Of a stretch of 54,025 nt of DNA, positions 33,085-46,200 are shown one piece after another. Position 1 is the stretch's first letter. Each line of letters starts with the position of its first letter. Source of the stretch: Perkinsus chesapeaki (Eukaryota; Perkinsozoa; Perkinsida; Perkinsidae); NCBI GenBank assembly GCA_013115145.1, contig JAAPAO010000190.1, positions 1,771 through 55,795 of the forward strand, written 5' to 3'. A program made the translations under genes and the position numbers. The notes beneath the pieces were generated by a model. That model was not told where the DNA came from. It searched no databases and saw nothing but the letters and a program-made list of their open reading frames with translations.

Positions 33085-34269
33085 GAAGAACGAGAGGTCC
33101 TTGAAAAACGGAAGTAAAAACTCAATTATCCATCCGTGACCATTGTCCCCCGCTCAACACAGTTCACCTCCGAGGTCCTAGCAAGAAGACGCCCCGCGAC
33201 AATGATATTTGATACACTAGCAGAATTTGTCCCTCGAATCAATTTTCAATCTTTGGAGAGGTAACGGCTGAGACATGCACGCGTGCGGGTGACAGCGCCA
33301 GTGGCACTATCACGTGGCCGCTGCAATGTTACAACAGACTAAATCTAATAAGTTGTGGAAACTCGCGCCTTGGGTGGTTGTTGATGAATGATCGTGCGTT
33401 GCGTCGTCTGAGGGAATACCCGGGATAATCCCGGCGGGATTCCAAATCGACTACAGAAGTGAGGGGCCAACAAGGCATCAAAAGGGAGCGGGCACTGTCA
33501 TCATGTACACGGCTCAGGGAAGTGCAGCCTTCTGCGACTTCCATCCGCCTCTCAGCTTTTGGGCACTGGTCTCCTTGTTTCCATAGTGCGACTATCACAC
33601 TGTGACTGGCGGAGTGAAACACGGATATTATCTATGTCCACTTCAACGGCGTCCCCGAGCATCCAGCTACAGCTATCCTCGGCGCCGGCTGCATTCTCGA
33701 AAACCTCAGAGGTTTCCGAGTTTGGTGAGGGGTTCCCGTCAATTTTCCTTCTTGTTGAATTGATACAGCGTGGGTAAAAGATTTGAATACTTCCTAAGTG
33801 CCTTGAACGCAATGAAGAGTTACGGATAAATGATTATTGTTTGGCAAGCGTTGGGCAACGATAGCGACATTCAAAAGAGCTGTAGATGTAAAGGTGATCA
33901 CGATGCCTTTCCCGAGACCACTTAATCGAGAGGTTACTCTTACGGTTGAAAACTAGTCTCGATACGTAGGCGGTCACTGTGTGTTGTGCCATTTCCCATA
34001 CTGTCGGTTGGCCACCGGTCCGGTCATGGTCAGATCTATGATATATACTCTTGCATGTTCTCCATCTCAGGTACCAATAGAGTAGATTAGCTTGCATAAT
34101 GAGACAGATTCCTTTCGCAGATAGCCTATTCGACAGTTCCCTTACAGTGTCAGCTTCTTACCGAAATACTTTGATAGATAGAGTTTAGATACCGTCTGTT
34201 GCCTGTCTACCTGGTTGAGTTGTAAATAGTCTTCGATCTGTTAATACAGTGCTGATAGTCGTTCAATTC
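33085..34269. other. Upstream spacer of the giant gene
   Basis: Nearly 1.2 kb between the secreted-protein gene (-) and the giant gene (+), so a divergent promoter region. Open frames here are short, antisense-like and motif-free. Confidence 0.35.
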
Positions 34270-37200
34270 ATGCTCGATTTCACGCGTATATTCCATCTCA
34301 TTATACTGCTCATTTCCGGTACTTCGAGAATGAGAAGTTTAGAAATAGTGAGCCCGCAGGCAGTATCTATCAATCAACGCGACCGCGACATAAAGGTCAT
34401 CGTCAGTGGTGCCGAGGACGGGTCTCCATGCCGTTGGACTGCTGTGGACGTTGATAAAAAGGTCCTTCTGACTGCGAAGATCACGGCGACAGGTGTGCCT
34501 TCTCATGTAAAGCAACGAGTATGTATCCTCCGGCTTGAAGAAAATGCGTCATGGCCAGGACAGCCTTCTCAGAAGCAGCGAATTCGATTATATCTATTCG
34601 TGGGGAATAAGCGTTCGTTAAAGTCTCTGGAACTGCTCCCTTCTTATTCTACAGTCGCTGTCTCAACCAGCGAGAAGCCTTTGCAGTCTCGTCTGGATCA
34701 TCAAGGAGGTGCAGTCTTTATCCGACGACAGTCGGGCGATACGCTAGTCTTCGCTGGGGATACAGTCATTGTCGCCACGGTTGTTGATGGTTGGTCACCA
34801 GACTTCGCTGAGTACCTCGAGTGGTGCGTCTTCAAGTCAAGCACGGCCGGTGAGTACACGGTGGTGCGTACGGATAGTACATCTACGCTTCGTAAGCATC
34901 GCAGGGCCTATTTAAGTAGCTGTAGGGTGCCAGGCGATGCCCAGCCCGGTAAGTGGGCCATCGCTATGAGCACTTCGGTCGATATGCATGCGGGGCTGAC
35001 ATTCGTCAGCTTCGTTGTGAAGGAGAGCGCTGGAGCTCTTCAGGCCCGGCTAACAGAGCAAAAGCTAGCCAGCGGCAAGCTGCGATTTGTTGACCTACAA
35101 GGAAGTGCGCCATTACAGTTTATTCTGAGAGTGGAGACTTGGAAGGCTCGTTGCTTAGGCAGCGGAGTCTGGTACATATCAGAGAAGAAGATGGTGATAT
35201 GCGCGAATGGTAGCTTGAAGGTTGGCGACCATTCTGTTCGGTGGTTGGCCGCGCCAGAAATCACGTGGTCCACAATAGACTGTCGTTTCATTGTGGCCCA
35301 GGTTGAGGACGGCGGGTCGTTCCCATTCGGTTGGTTTGCCGAAAGTGGGTATGACTTGAGCAAACTACCGTGGGATAAAATTAAGGTGGAGGATTATGCA
35401 ATACCGACTGACTTAGAATTCGGTCTCAGTTATGGAATACCTGCGTTATGTTTCCGAGGAGACGGTCGACTACTGCAAAAGCTATCACGAAGTGTTGCAC
35501 AGGTCAAGTCGCCTGTCTCTTTGATGGCACTGACAGATATGGAGATGCCGAGTCAAAGCGAGAATGCCAGTTCGGCCCCGATACGAGCTAATGGTAGCTA
35601 CACCTTGAAGCACCCTATACGCCCTAGCGGTGGTACCTCATCTGTAGAGCTACACTGGTTGGGGGACTCACTACCCGTCTCGGGTCTTGGTGCCGCCTGC
35701 AGCTGGAAAGATACCACCACTGGAGCGATTGCTCGGCGGAATGGAATTTGCACCGCAGCTGACGAAGTTAGTTGCTTTGTGCCCAATGTTAATAATACGC
35801 TGAAGGACTTCCTACTCTTCGAGCTCACCATAAACGAGTCTCTGATATTTGTATACGAAACCTGGCAATCCGAAGATGGGAGAACACTTAGAGTCTACGA
35901 TGTTAATTTCACTTCACTCGATATGCAGACTTTCACTATCAGCATGCCTATTTCCGGTACTCCTATTATTGAAAGCGGATATGGCGTGCGAACGAAAATA
36001 ACGATATCGGGGTCATTCGTGCCGTATGTTTCGGACTTGTGGTACCTTGGTTGCTCGTTCAACGATATATTACAACAGTACGAAGACGTCTTGGTCGAAG
36101 GCACGTCGCAAAATAACTCGACAAAGTTAGAATGTTTATTACCCAGTAACTTCACTCACCATGAATTCGCATCCAGCTTACATATTATTGCCTTAAAAAT
36201 CGATGACCCCCATGAGGTTATCGCGCGATTCTCTGGCTCAAATCCTTTGCCTTTCGTATCTGCCAAGATATTCACGATTAAAGGCGCGACGCCTAGCTGG
36301 GGATTAGCTGGCCTCACTACCGAGGTTACGATTTACGGTGGGGATTTTCCTCCGGCGGATTTCATCGAGCTTTTGTGCCACTTCGAAGGGATCGGTTATA
36401 CTAGGGCTTCCCGCAGTAATGAAACTACTATTGCCTGCCCTACTCCTGAGGCTGGTCAGTCACCAAAACTTGGCAGTAGACTTACGGTGATGTACGACAC
36501 AACACAACGGGAGACGGCTAATTGGCGCGCTCACGAAGCAAGCTCTTTATCCTCCTACCCGACTGTGAGTTACGACCAGTACGAGATTCCTGTAATAACC
36601 AGCATCTCACCGGCATCTAGACAGCTTTACCCGTTATCACAAAATAACACCAGAAGGCTACGTATAACTCATGCTGGTCGGTTACCTTGGATCATGTTAT
36701 GGCCAAATTCGGTAGCTTGTGAGTTCAGTCCGAGCCTTGGAGCTCCTACACAAGGCATAGCCGAAGCTGCAACTGCTACGGTAGTGTGCCCTGTCCCAAT
36801 GCTAGCGATGGAAACAAACGTGACAGACATAAGTATCTCATATCGTATAAATGGCAGTCATATCTATACCCCAATATTTAGCCTCGGTCATGTCGCGTCA
36901 TTTGATATTATCCCGAGGCCAAAAGTTATCAGACTTGTACGAAATAGTTCAGTGCACCTACAGCTAGCTCCTATGTGTGGCTCACCAAGACGATTTATCG
37001 CGGTCGTCGAGGCGGCGAATACACCTTCACGAGAAAATAGATGTTCGGTGGTACTGGTCCCTCCGGACGGCGTACTTCCTGGTCGTCTCACAGGATTGTC
37101 AGATGGTACTTTCCAATGTAACGTACCTATTGTCGTACCGGCTTCCCTCCAAACTCAGATCGAGTCCACAAGTTCTAACAAAAGTGATTTCTCGGCCTAC

Positions 37201-40200
37201 GTCATTATAGGCCAGCTTGATGTCCTTGATCTGCAGAATGACGATATTAGAAATCATCTGCTACATGGCTCCGCTGAAGTTCCTGTTGTAGTTGCTAGAG
37301 GTATCCGTAACAGCTCTGTTACTTATTCATCCCTGGCATTGAACACTCACGCGAGGCGCCTTCGTGAAGGAACTTGCGCGGATGGGTCGTGGGACATGTG
37401 GCGCCGAGCATCTTCGCAGCAGCCAAGCATTTCACCCGCTGGAAGTGCACTGGCCGATGGGTACCATGTTTCAAAAGTCGTTGCGAAGGCCCCTGATGTG
37501 AGAAAGCTTGTGCACGTGCCTGCTAATGAAACAGAGCCAGCCCCACCCCCGCCTAAGGACTGGTTCAACCACAACGTATCTTTAAATGCGGTGTCCCCAG
37601 ATTGGAGTTTTTCGAATGGTGGTGGATCGTTCTTGATCTCAGGAACGTTTATTGCTCCTTCTATTTACAACTTTTCTGGATTCCTGGTGAACTTTGGCAA
37701 CCAGGGGCCGCGCGTTTCTGCACATTTAGTCAACGAGTCCACCCTGAGCTTTGTAGCTCCTGCTATGCCCGATAACTTCTTCGATATGATCGAGTTGAGT
37801 ATTACTGTGATCTTCTTGAGTCCTTTCAACGGCACTCATGTGAACTTGACTGCCAACCACCCCGGCCTCATGTTTAGCTACCTCCCCAGCTTCTCCTTGG
37901 GTGGGTTACAGCCCCGAGCCGGACCTCCTGGCGGTCTCACTAATTTGACAATGAGAGTCATGTTTTATGCGAACTTCAGTTCCGGACTCGAGCGTGAGCT
38001 TGGCCTAGAATTTGACTGCGCGATTGGCTGGACTAGATCTCCGGCGACTTTCACGCTAGCCAACCCTCTAGACTTAGCTGCGCTCGCTATGACTAGAAGT
38101 TACGAAGTATGGTGTGAAGCTCCGATGGCTGGGCCAAGAAGAGACGTGTGCGTCCAGTTGGTCCCGCGAAGGGCTCGGTATGTAGTGAACCCCTTGCAGC
38201 CGTGTAACAATACGGCTGGCTTACATAGACTTGAGTATAACTACTATAGACAAGTAACGGGTCCACGAAGGGGCAAGCCTTCCATTTCGCCCATCGCTTC
38301 AGGTACCCCGGGTAGATCACCTATCACCCTCAGTTGGCCTGTTTGAAGGAGGTGCATCGGTCGTGGTATCAGGGAAGAACTTCCCCTCTAACATTACTTT
38401 CCCGTATCTACCCACAGCGCTGTGCCGATTAGATATTTACATATCCCACGGTCTTCGGATCGATAATTCGTCTGTTCTTTGTGAAGCACCCGCTCTTTCA
38501 TTCTTTTGTAACTCCTCGATCCAAGCTCCTGATTGCCCCGATGGCTACGGCGTCAACGGCACCATAGGTGTTCCTGTAACCTTGAGCTTCAATGGCGGTC
38601 GAGACTGGTCCTTCAGGTAGGTCTGGCTGCACTTAGTTTCCATGTTCCAAGCCGTCTTGGCTTGGAGGCAACTTGACTCGCTCCTCGCATATCATTAATC
38701 CGCATAATTTTATTTACCGTTATCCTCAGCTCGGTCAACTTCACCTACGTTCCTCGGAGCTCTATAATTGGTATATTCCCAACCTTCGGACCCGTAACTG
38801 GCGGCACGAAATTGTCAGTATCAGTGGCTTCAACCCACTACGCTGCACGCAAGTTATGTGTCGGCGACCAGGTCGTCCCGGTGACACCCAAAGCATATCC
38901 AACTAATACAGGTCTTTCCGGTATAACCGATTACGAGGCTACGGTACCGGCCCTTGCGAAGAACGGTGAGGCCTATTCTTGAAGTATAAGCAGATCCACT
39001 CGTCGTGGATAGGCACAACTAGTATTGAAGTGTGGACGGTTGGGGTGTCAATTATGCAAGGCGACGGACGCTGCTTTATGGGCGACAGAAACTTCACATA
39101 CGTTGCTATGTGGAAAGTTCATAACGTCGAACCTGCTCAAGGGGTGCTTCAGAGAATACGCGATCCAGCGGCTTTGCTTATAAGTGGAAGCAACTTTTAC
39201 ATGAGTCTGGAAGCTCGGTGATATCGACCCGATGCGTTGTCAACGAAATGAAGTACGCATTTTTTAGATGCCGGTTTTCAATATCGATGATGATCAATGG
39301 AAGTGCATTTGCCGATTCCGATCACAACACTTCAGCCGCGCATAGCGAAGTGTCTCGATATGGGGCTACTTCGACGCGGGCTCTCGCAGTGAGAGATAGA
39401 CCGTTGGCCATGTGAGACATGGATAGGTTTGGCTGTTTCAGGATTTCATCGCGCGTCGAGCCTGCGATATCGAAGTGGAGGCTAATGTATTGGACTGGAA
39501 TCGACTCATGTGTGGTCCGGAGTTTGGTGTTGACTTTATCGACCGTACAGTTGCAGCATGTGGAGGAGATATCCTAGCAGCCGCTCTTTCTTCGGAACCG
39601 AGGTGACTTTCAGTCTCGAAGTTCTTTTCCGTGCTTTAAGGTTTCGAGTATATAATACCGAGCATCTCAGGTACATGATCGTCTTGTCGTCATTATCCAT
39701 GAGCATTTCCGTTGCAATGAACGGTGTAGACTATGCTCCGGCGGTTACAGCTGAAGCTGGGAAAGCATGGACTTTATTATACTCGATTTTCTTAGCACCT
39801 AGCGTAGTCGGTATCGAACCAGGAAGGGGGCCCGATGCGGGAGGGTAGGTGTTAAACTTCTTAATCAAGCGAATTAGCATAGCGCGGGTTCATGATCGAC
39901 CCAGTTAATACGTGATACACATCAGGTATCCAATTCGGTTCGTGGTCTCTGGCTCGGTTGTATGGAGGGTTACTAGCTGTCGCTTCGAGCCTGCCCATGT
40001 CTGGGATGGCGTGGCAACGTCGGAATCAAATGATACACCGTGGGTAGATGTCCCTGCTACCCCAGTATCTGATAGAGAGGTGAGATTCCCCTATGAAGTA
40101 AATCTTCTATATTCGCTTGCCTTAAACGTGAATAAAGACTCCACCCGACAGTGACCATGCTCTGATAGGTAATTTGCGTCGCTCCTCGCTGGCATATCGA

Positions 40201-43200
40201 ACCTGGGCGCGATGCATCTCTGGTCAATATCTCTATGCAAATAACGAGCACACTTTGGACGAATGTCACACAGTTTACTTACGTGAAATCTCCTGAAATT
40301 GAGAGTGTTAGTCCGGCTGAAGGACACTCTAATGGCGGAACTCGTGTTACTATTTATGGCAAAGGTAGCTCCATTTTCAAAGTATCGACAGACGCGTGCG
40401 TGTCATTGACAGGATTCAATTTATTCGATCCGGAAGTGTTGGGGTCGTCGGACATGCGCATCTCCTGCGTGTTCGGCAGAACGGCGGTTGCAGCTCACTA
40501 CATATCACCAACCGAGCTCTACTGCTACTCGCCACCGAGCACATTTAGTGATACCCAATCGGGTGAGCCTTTGAATCTCCCATGATTGGGGTTTCGGTCT
40601 CGGCCCCTTAATCAGGTCATTATGTCAATTTGGACCTCACACTGGCACATGAACCTTCACATCCTAGTCTCCGTGTTCCCAGTGTATCACTGGTGCCTCT
40701 CTATCAGCAACTATTTTATTATCGAGGGGCTCGCTTCTCGGTAACCTACGCAAGCCCGTTATCTGGACCGCGAACAGGCGGCACACGTATGTCGATCTAC
40801 TCGGACGAGCCTTTCCTGAATACCGGTCTTCTGCGATGTGCCTTTGGGAAACAGTTGGTGCCCGCACAATGGGTGTCCCCTTTTCGAATTGACTGCAGCA
40901 GCCCATCTGTAAACTCCCCAGGAGCTGTTAAATTTGGGCTTTCCTCGGACAACCAAACTATTACTCCACTCACGGTTGTCGATCCTACATCGAAGCTGCC
41001 TGTTGAACTACAATTTACTTACTACATAGGTGCCACCGTAGCATCTGTATCACCATCGTTTGGTGGTACTGATGGTGGGACCGTTGTTTTACTGCAGGGC
41101 TCACACTTTGCGGACTACTCTGACCTCTCCTGCAGATTCGGGACAACCGTTGTGCCGGTTTTGAGGTTTATATCATCAAGCGCTATCTTATGCAAGAGCC
41201 CCGCTCATCAGATGGGAGCTATCGTCGTAGGAGTGGCGAATAATGGCCAAGACTTTACCGGAGGAGCAGGTGTGATTGCGATTCTCTCTGTTCATTCGCT
41301 GTTCGGTGGTGGCCTCACTTGCTTTTGCTTGCATCATGCAGCTCATTGATTCCCCAGGGTCACTTCTACTCTGTGTTTCTAGAATGCTCTCTCAGGTACT
41401 GTTTACACATACATCAATTCCAAGCCTGCTTTTATCATTACTCCCTTCCTTGGTCCCATATCTGGTAACACTCGCGTCACTGTGCGCGCCTCTGATACCG
41501 ATACTATTCCGCCACACATTTGGCGAGCAGCCTCAAGCAGCAGTTACTGCAGCTTTGGTACACTTAAAGCTGAAGCTCTAGTGGACGATGCTACTGCAAC
41601 CCTCTACTGTATATCACCCAAAACCACGGAACCCGGTGAAGTAACTCTCTTAATATCGCTTAATGGTCAGGACACTGCCGCCGCCACGCAAAAATACTAT
41701 TACTATGCTCCTCCGTTTATCAGTCTAGTAGAGCCTCCGATGGGGCCGCAGGGTCAGAGTACTTTCATAACTCTTACAGGCGGCAACTTTTACAATACCG
41801 ATATGCTAACGGTGAAGTTTGGCGGGGTCTCCTCCAACAATGAAGATTCTACAGTTGCACTCAGACGAGCTATTTGGCTGAGTAATTCTCAACTTCAAGT
41901 AGAGAGCCCCGATCTTGCGCCTGGTGGGCAACTGAGGGTGCCCCTATACGTGTCGAATAATGACCAAAACTTCTCCCCAGAGGGTATAGGATACTGGGAC
42001 GCCGATGACGACAGCCACGACGAGGCGAAATCGCTCAGGTTAGGAGTCAAGCTCATCTGTGTCAGGGGTGTCTCTTAGTGTCTTCCCAGATACTACACGT
42101 TTCACTTGCCAATTATTATAAAGGGCGTATATCCCCAAGAGGGCAATATGCATGGTGGTGGATTGATCTCAGTTCACGGCGGGCCATTTATTGCGACGGC
42201 AGAACTTCTGTGCTCCTTCGATTGGGTCTATATCGACCGTACGGTTGCTAGGCCGGTGGTCGTATCACCTACGCAACTCCTTTGCCCAGTCCCAGATATG
42301 TGGGATGCTAGGTCAGCCAATGCTTTAAATAGAGAAGCCAGAGTGCGCATTACCCTCAATGGTATCGACTGGAGCCTAACTGATGCGCTGTTTACCTTCA
42401 AAAGCATGAGCCCACCAGGCTACTTCACCCATCATTTAGAACAATCAATATTCACCTCCCAAATTCGGCCATGTCCCTCTGGGCACATGTGCGAAGAGAC
42501 TGGCCTCAGCCAACCCATGCCGTGCCCGCCAGGAACGTATCAGCCTAGAGGTGGCAGCAGACAGTGCCTGGATTGCCCCATGGGATACTACTGCCCAACC
42601 GCAAGAATGGAGAAGGCCGTAGTTTGCCCTGCCGGTTGGATTTGTGATGAGGAAGGCCTCGTGAGTCCATACAAGCGATGCCCTGCGGGCTTCATGTGTC
42701 AACCTGGAACAGCTGCGGGATCGGCTACACCTGTCCAGACTATATTCCTCGAGTCCAACAACCCTACAATATACACTGCCGGTTTTAATGCACCAAAACT
42801 TTGCCCTAGGGGGCTGCACTGCTATGCTGGCACTTCGACACTTCGTTCCTCGCCGGGGAACTTAAGCACTCCCCAACCCTGCTTTCAGGGTTTTTTCTGT
42901 CCGCCAGGTAGCAGCAAACCCTACGGGGCAGGTGCGTGCCCACCGGGTAAATACTGCCCGGTTCCGCGCTCGGCCGGTATCACCTGCCCGTCCCGTTTCA
43001 AGTGCGGACCCATGCCGGGCCAGTTCGAGCCAACAAAATGCCCTGCCGGCAGCTATAATCCCTACCATGGTCAACATAACTGTACATTGTGTAATGAGGG
43101 CGGTATTTGCCCTGTGCCCATGATGGAGCGACCTAAACCTGCAGAGTGTGGATACGTTGCAGCCAGAAAGGGTATAAAGGTTCATTCTGGGAATGACCTA

Positions 43201-46200
43201 TGTCCTGCTGGGAGGGTATGTGGTTGGGGTGTAGCATCGGTTACTGAGCCCAAGATATGCTCTGTGGTGGAAGCAAGCTCGATAGGTAATATGTCCTTCC
43301 CTGAGGATTCTTGCCTGCCCGAGCTTGGTGAGGCATATGTGACAAGGGAACGAGCCCGCTTGCTCTTGACTGGCGGTGATGTAGCCAACCGACTCAACAA
43401 CTCATTAGGATTATGCTGCTGGACATCCGGGAAAGTTCTGCAGTTTCTGAGCGGGATTGCATCACACTTTGAAAACCTTCAAGTGCCCCTGTTGGATGAG
43501 GCACGTGCGGCGTGGACACTAGTGCACAAGGTTAGATCTCTCAACGAGAGGGAAACAGCGTTGGATAGCTCAGCCACAGGCTTTGATGGTCTTGCAATGC
43601 TTCTTAACTTCACTGATGACTCTCTACGTCTGTCGTGGGAACTGCATTTGTCTCGGGTGCGGCGCAGGATACTCCTCGACATTGCGCGACGGTTCTATTT
43701 CAACACCCCTAAACCTTGTCCGAAGGGGTCCTTCTGCAACACTGGGACATGTGAAGACCTTATGGTCGTTGTTTCGGACTCGGGTCAAACATCGTCTGGG
43801 AGACGAAGGCTTGAGGCTGTGGTCGAAGACGCAGACGGTATAACGCGGAGGAAGGCACTGGCGGATACCGATATTGCATATTTCAATATGCCTAAAGCAG
43901 ACATCGTTCGCATGTCAGATGACGACCAACAATTTGTCATGATTCAACTTGGTGCTCAAAGGCCCAGGGTCCTCACGTCCGCTGACAGTATGCGCCGTAC
44001 CCGATTGTTGCAAACTACAGGCTCGGAAGAGGTCCAGCGGGTGACATTGCCACCGAACCACCCTCTAGCACTCCGTGCCCCGCAGCAATGCCTAGCGGGC
44101 ACCTACTGTAATGCCCGGGCTAACTCAAGTCTGGGGACGGGTTTATGCCCAACAGGAATGTACTGCTCCTCGGGCGCATCTGAGCCCGCACCAGCACCCG
44201 AGGGCGAGTTTGTCGGCGAAACAGGACGTGTCAGGGGACGTATGTGCACACCTGGGAAGTTTGCACCGCAGCCCAGCTCCCCAATTTGCTACCCATGTCC
44301 TCCAGGCTATAGCTGCCCAGATTTTGGGACTCGGACTCCCTTCATATGTTCGCGGGGCACTTTCCGACTTTCGTCTGGTGGAGAAGCTGGTTCGGCTTTT
44401 GACGACGAAACGCCAGTTGTGGTAGATGAGTCTGGGGGGTCTTCATCTGGCAGCATCTCGTGTAGCCCCTGTGTAGCGGGTACATGGTCTGCTTTACGAG
44501 GGACTGAGGACGAGACTGGTTGTGATCCATGCCCAGCTGGACGATTCTGCCTTGCTAAAACGGGCAATTTGAGTGAAACGAATCCTTGCCCGGAAGGAAA
44601 TATCTGCGGTGAAGGGACGACTTTGGAAACGGCCTCGAAGGTGCTATGTTTTGATGGCTTCTTTTGTGGCCCGGGTACAAGTCCTACTTCGGTCTATCAA
44701 TCACTCTGCTTGAAAGAGTTCTACTGCCCTCAAGGAACAACCTTCGCCAACAGGTACAACTTCCGTTGCCCTACAGGATTTTATTGTCCTGCGGGTACAG
44801 GCTGGAAGCCCGATATGGATGTGCCACTCCGACCAAATTCGGCCTACTTGAAGTACATTCACTTTCATATACTACAAGTTGTTGGGCAGTACTGCCTTCG
44901 CCAGCTACATGCCGCTGAGTATAACTACATCCAGTACACTAATGACGCACGGCGACGAAGCGGCCTCGCAGAAGAAATGCCGAGGTCAGAGGTACAAGTG
45001 CGTTTGTCTAAATGGACTACTTCAATGTTAAACTGCGTACACTCTCAAATAGAGTACATACCGCTTTTAGCCGATGGGGTGGAGGGTGTCACCAAAGAGC
45101 TATTCGATGAAGAAACGTGGCACAGTGAGAGCATACTCACACTACAGCCCTGGAAGCTCGCACATGAGTACTCTAATAAGTGCCTCAACGACACATATCC
45201 TAGGGTCAGAAGCGGTTCCACTTGGGACTGTCTCTGCACGAGCGAGCCAGCTGGAGGTGAACTAATGAAATGCCTGACAAGCTCGGTTGATCCTTACGAG
45301 GAACCACACGGCGCGCCTTTCCGATACGATGGTGATGGAGAGCTCACCAGTTCATCCTGTTCTCCTTGGCCAGACTGTATCGATTGGAGTAGAGTATCTC
45401 AAGATAATATTGGTGGCTCCGCCGGGCCAGAAGGCGGTCCTTTCTGGGATGATTTTGATCGACTTGCCGTCCCTTTTATTGACTACGTACGAGCAGCTCT
45501 GGAGAGGGAGATGAAGAGAACCGCCCTTGCGGTTGACGAGGCTGGTCGTAGTCAGCAAAGCCGGACCAGATGCCCATTTGGGACCCTCACATCAGAGGAC
45601 GCAGAGTCCGAGCTTGAGCTCTGCGTGAAACGCAAGTCGATTGTTCACCTCGAGGATAATGCCGACATTGTTATATCTCGCATTAATCCAGTAGCAATGG
45701 CCAACGTAGACTCCGTACCAAGACCGATACCACCCTCTATGCAGGGAAAGATCATACCAGTCATAGACGACGAGGACGAGAGAGTAGTGTACAGTCTTCC
45801 AGCTCGAGGAAGCGCTGTAATAACACTTGACCTCCGCCACCTCCCTTTCGGGGTTGAGTATGGGAGAGATTGGCGTATGCGCATCGTCGCCAATGACACT
45901 CTTCCGCATGATTTCGACGACTCGCAAGTATGTGAAAATATATGGGCACGATGGTATCTGGACAAGGAGCTGTATTATGGTAGTTTGGCAGATGTCCGGG
46001 AGGATGATCTTCGAGAACACAACTGCACAGCACTGCAGATGCCCATTGCATTAGAGAAGTTTATGATGGCTTCTGGCAGTCTATGTCCAAGCTCTACTGA
46101 TCCACTATGTCTGGGCTTTGGCTTTACCCAGTCGATTTCGACAGCTGTCTGCAGTAGCGGGGGTCCAGGCCAGAGTCCCACAGGGCAGCCTAAGGTTATC

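Noticed and set aside
34249-34269. Seven extra residues at the start of the giant protein
   Set aside because: They depend on a GTG start; the ATG at 34270 begins directly with a signal peptide.
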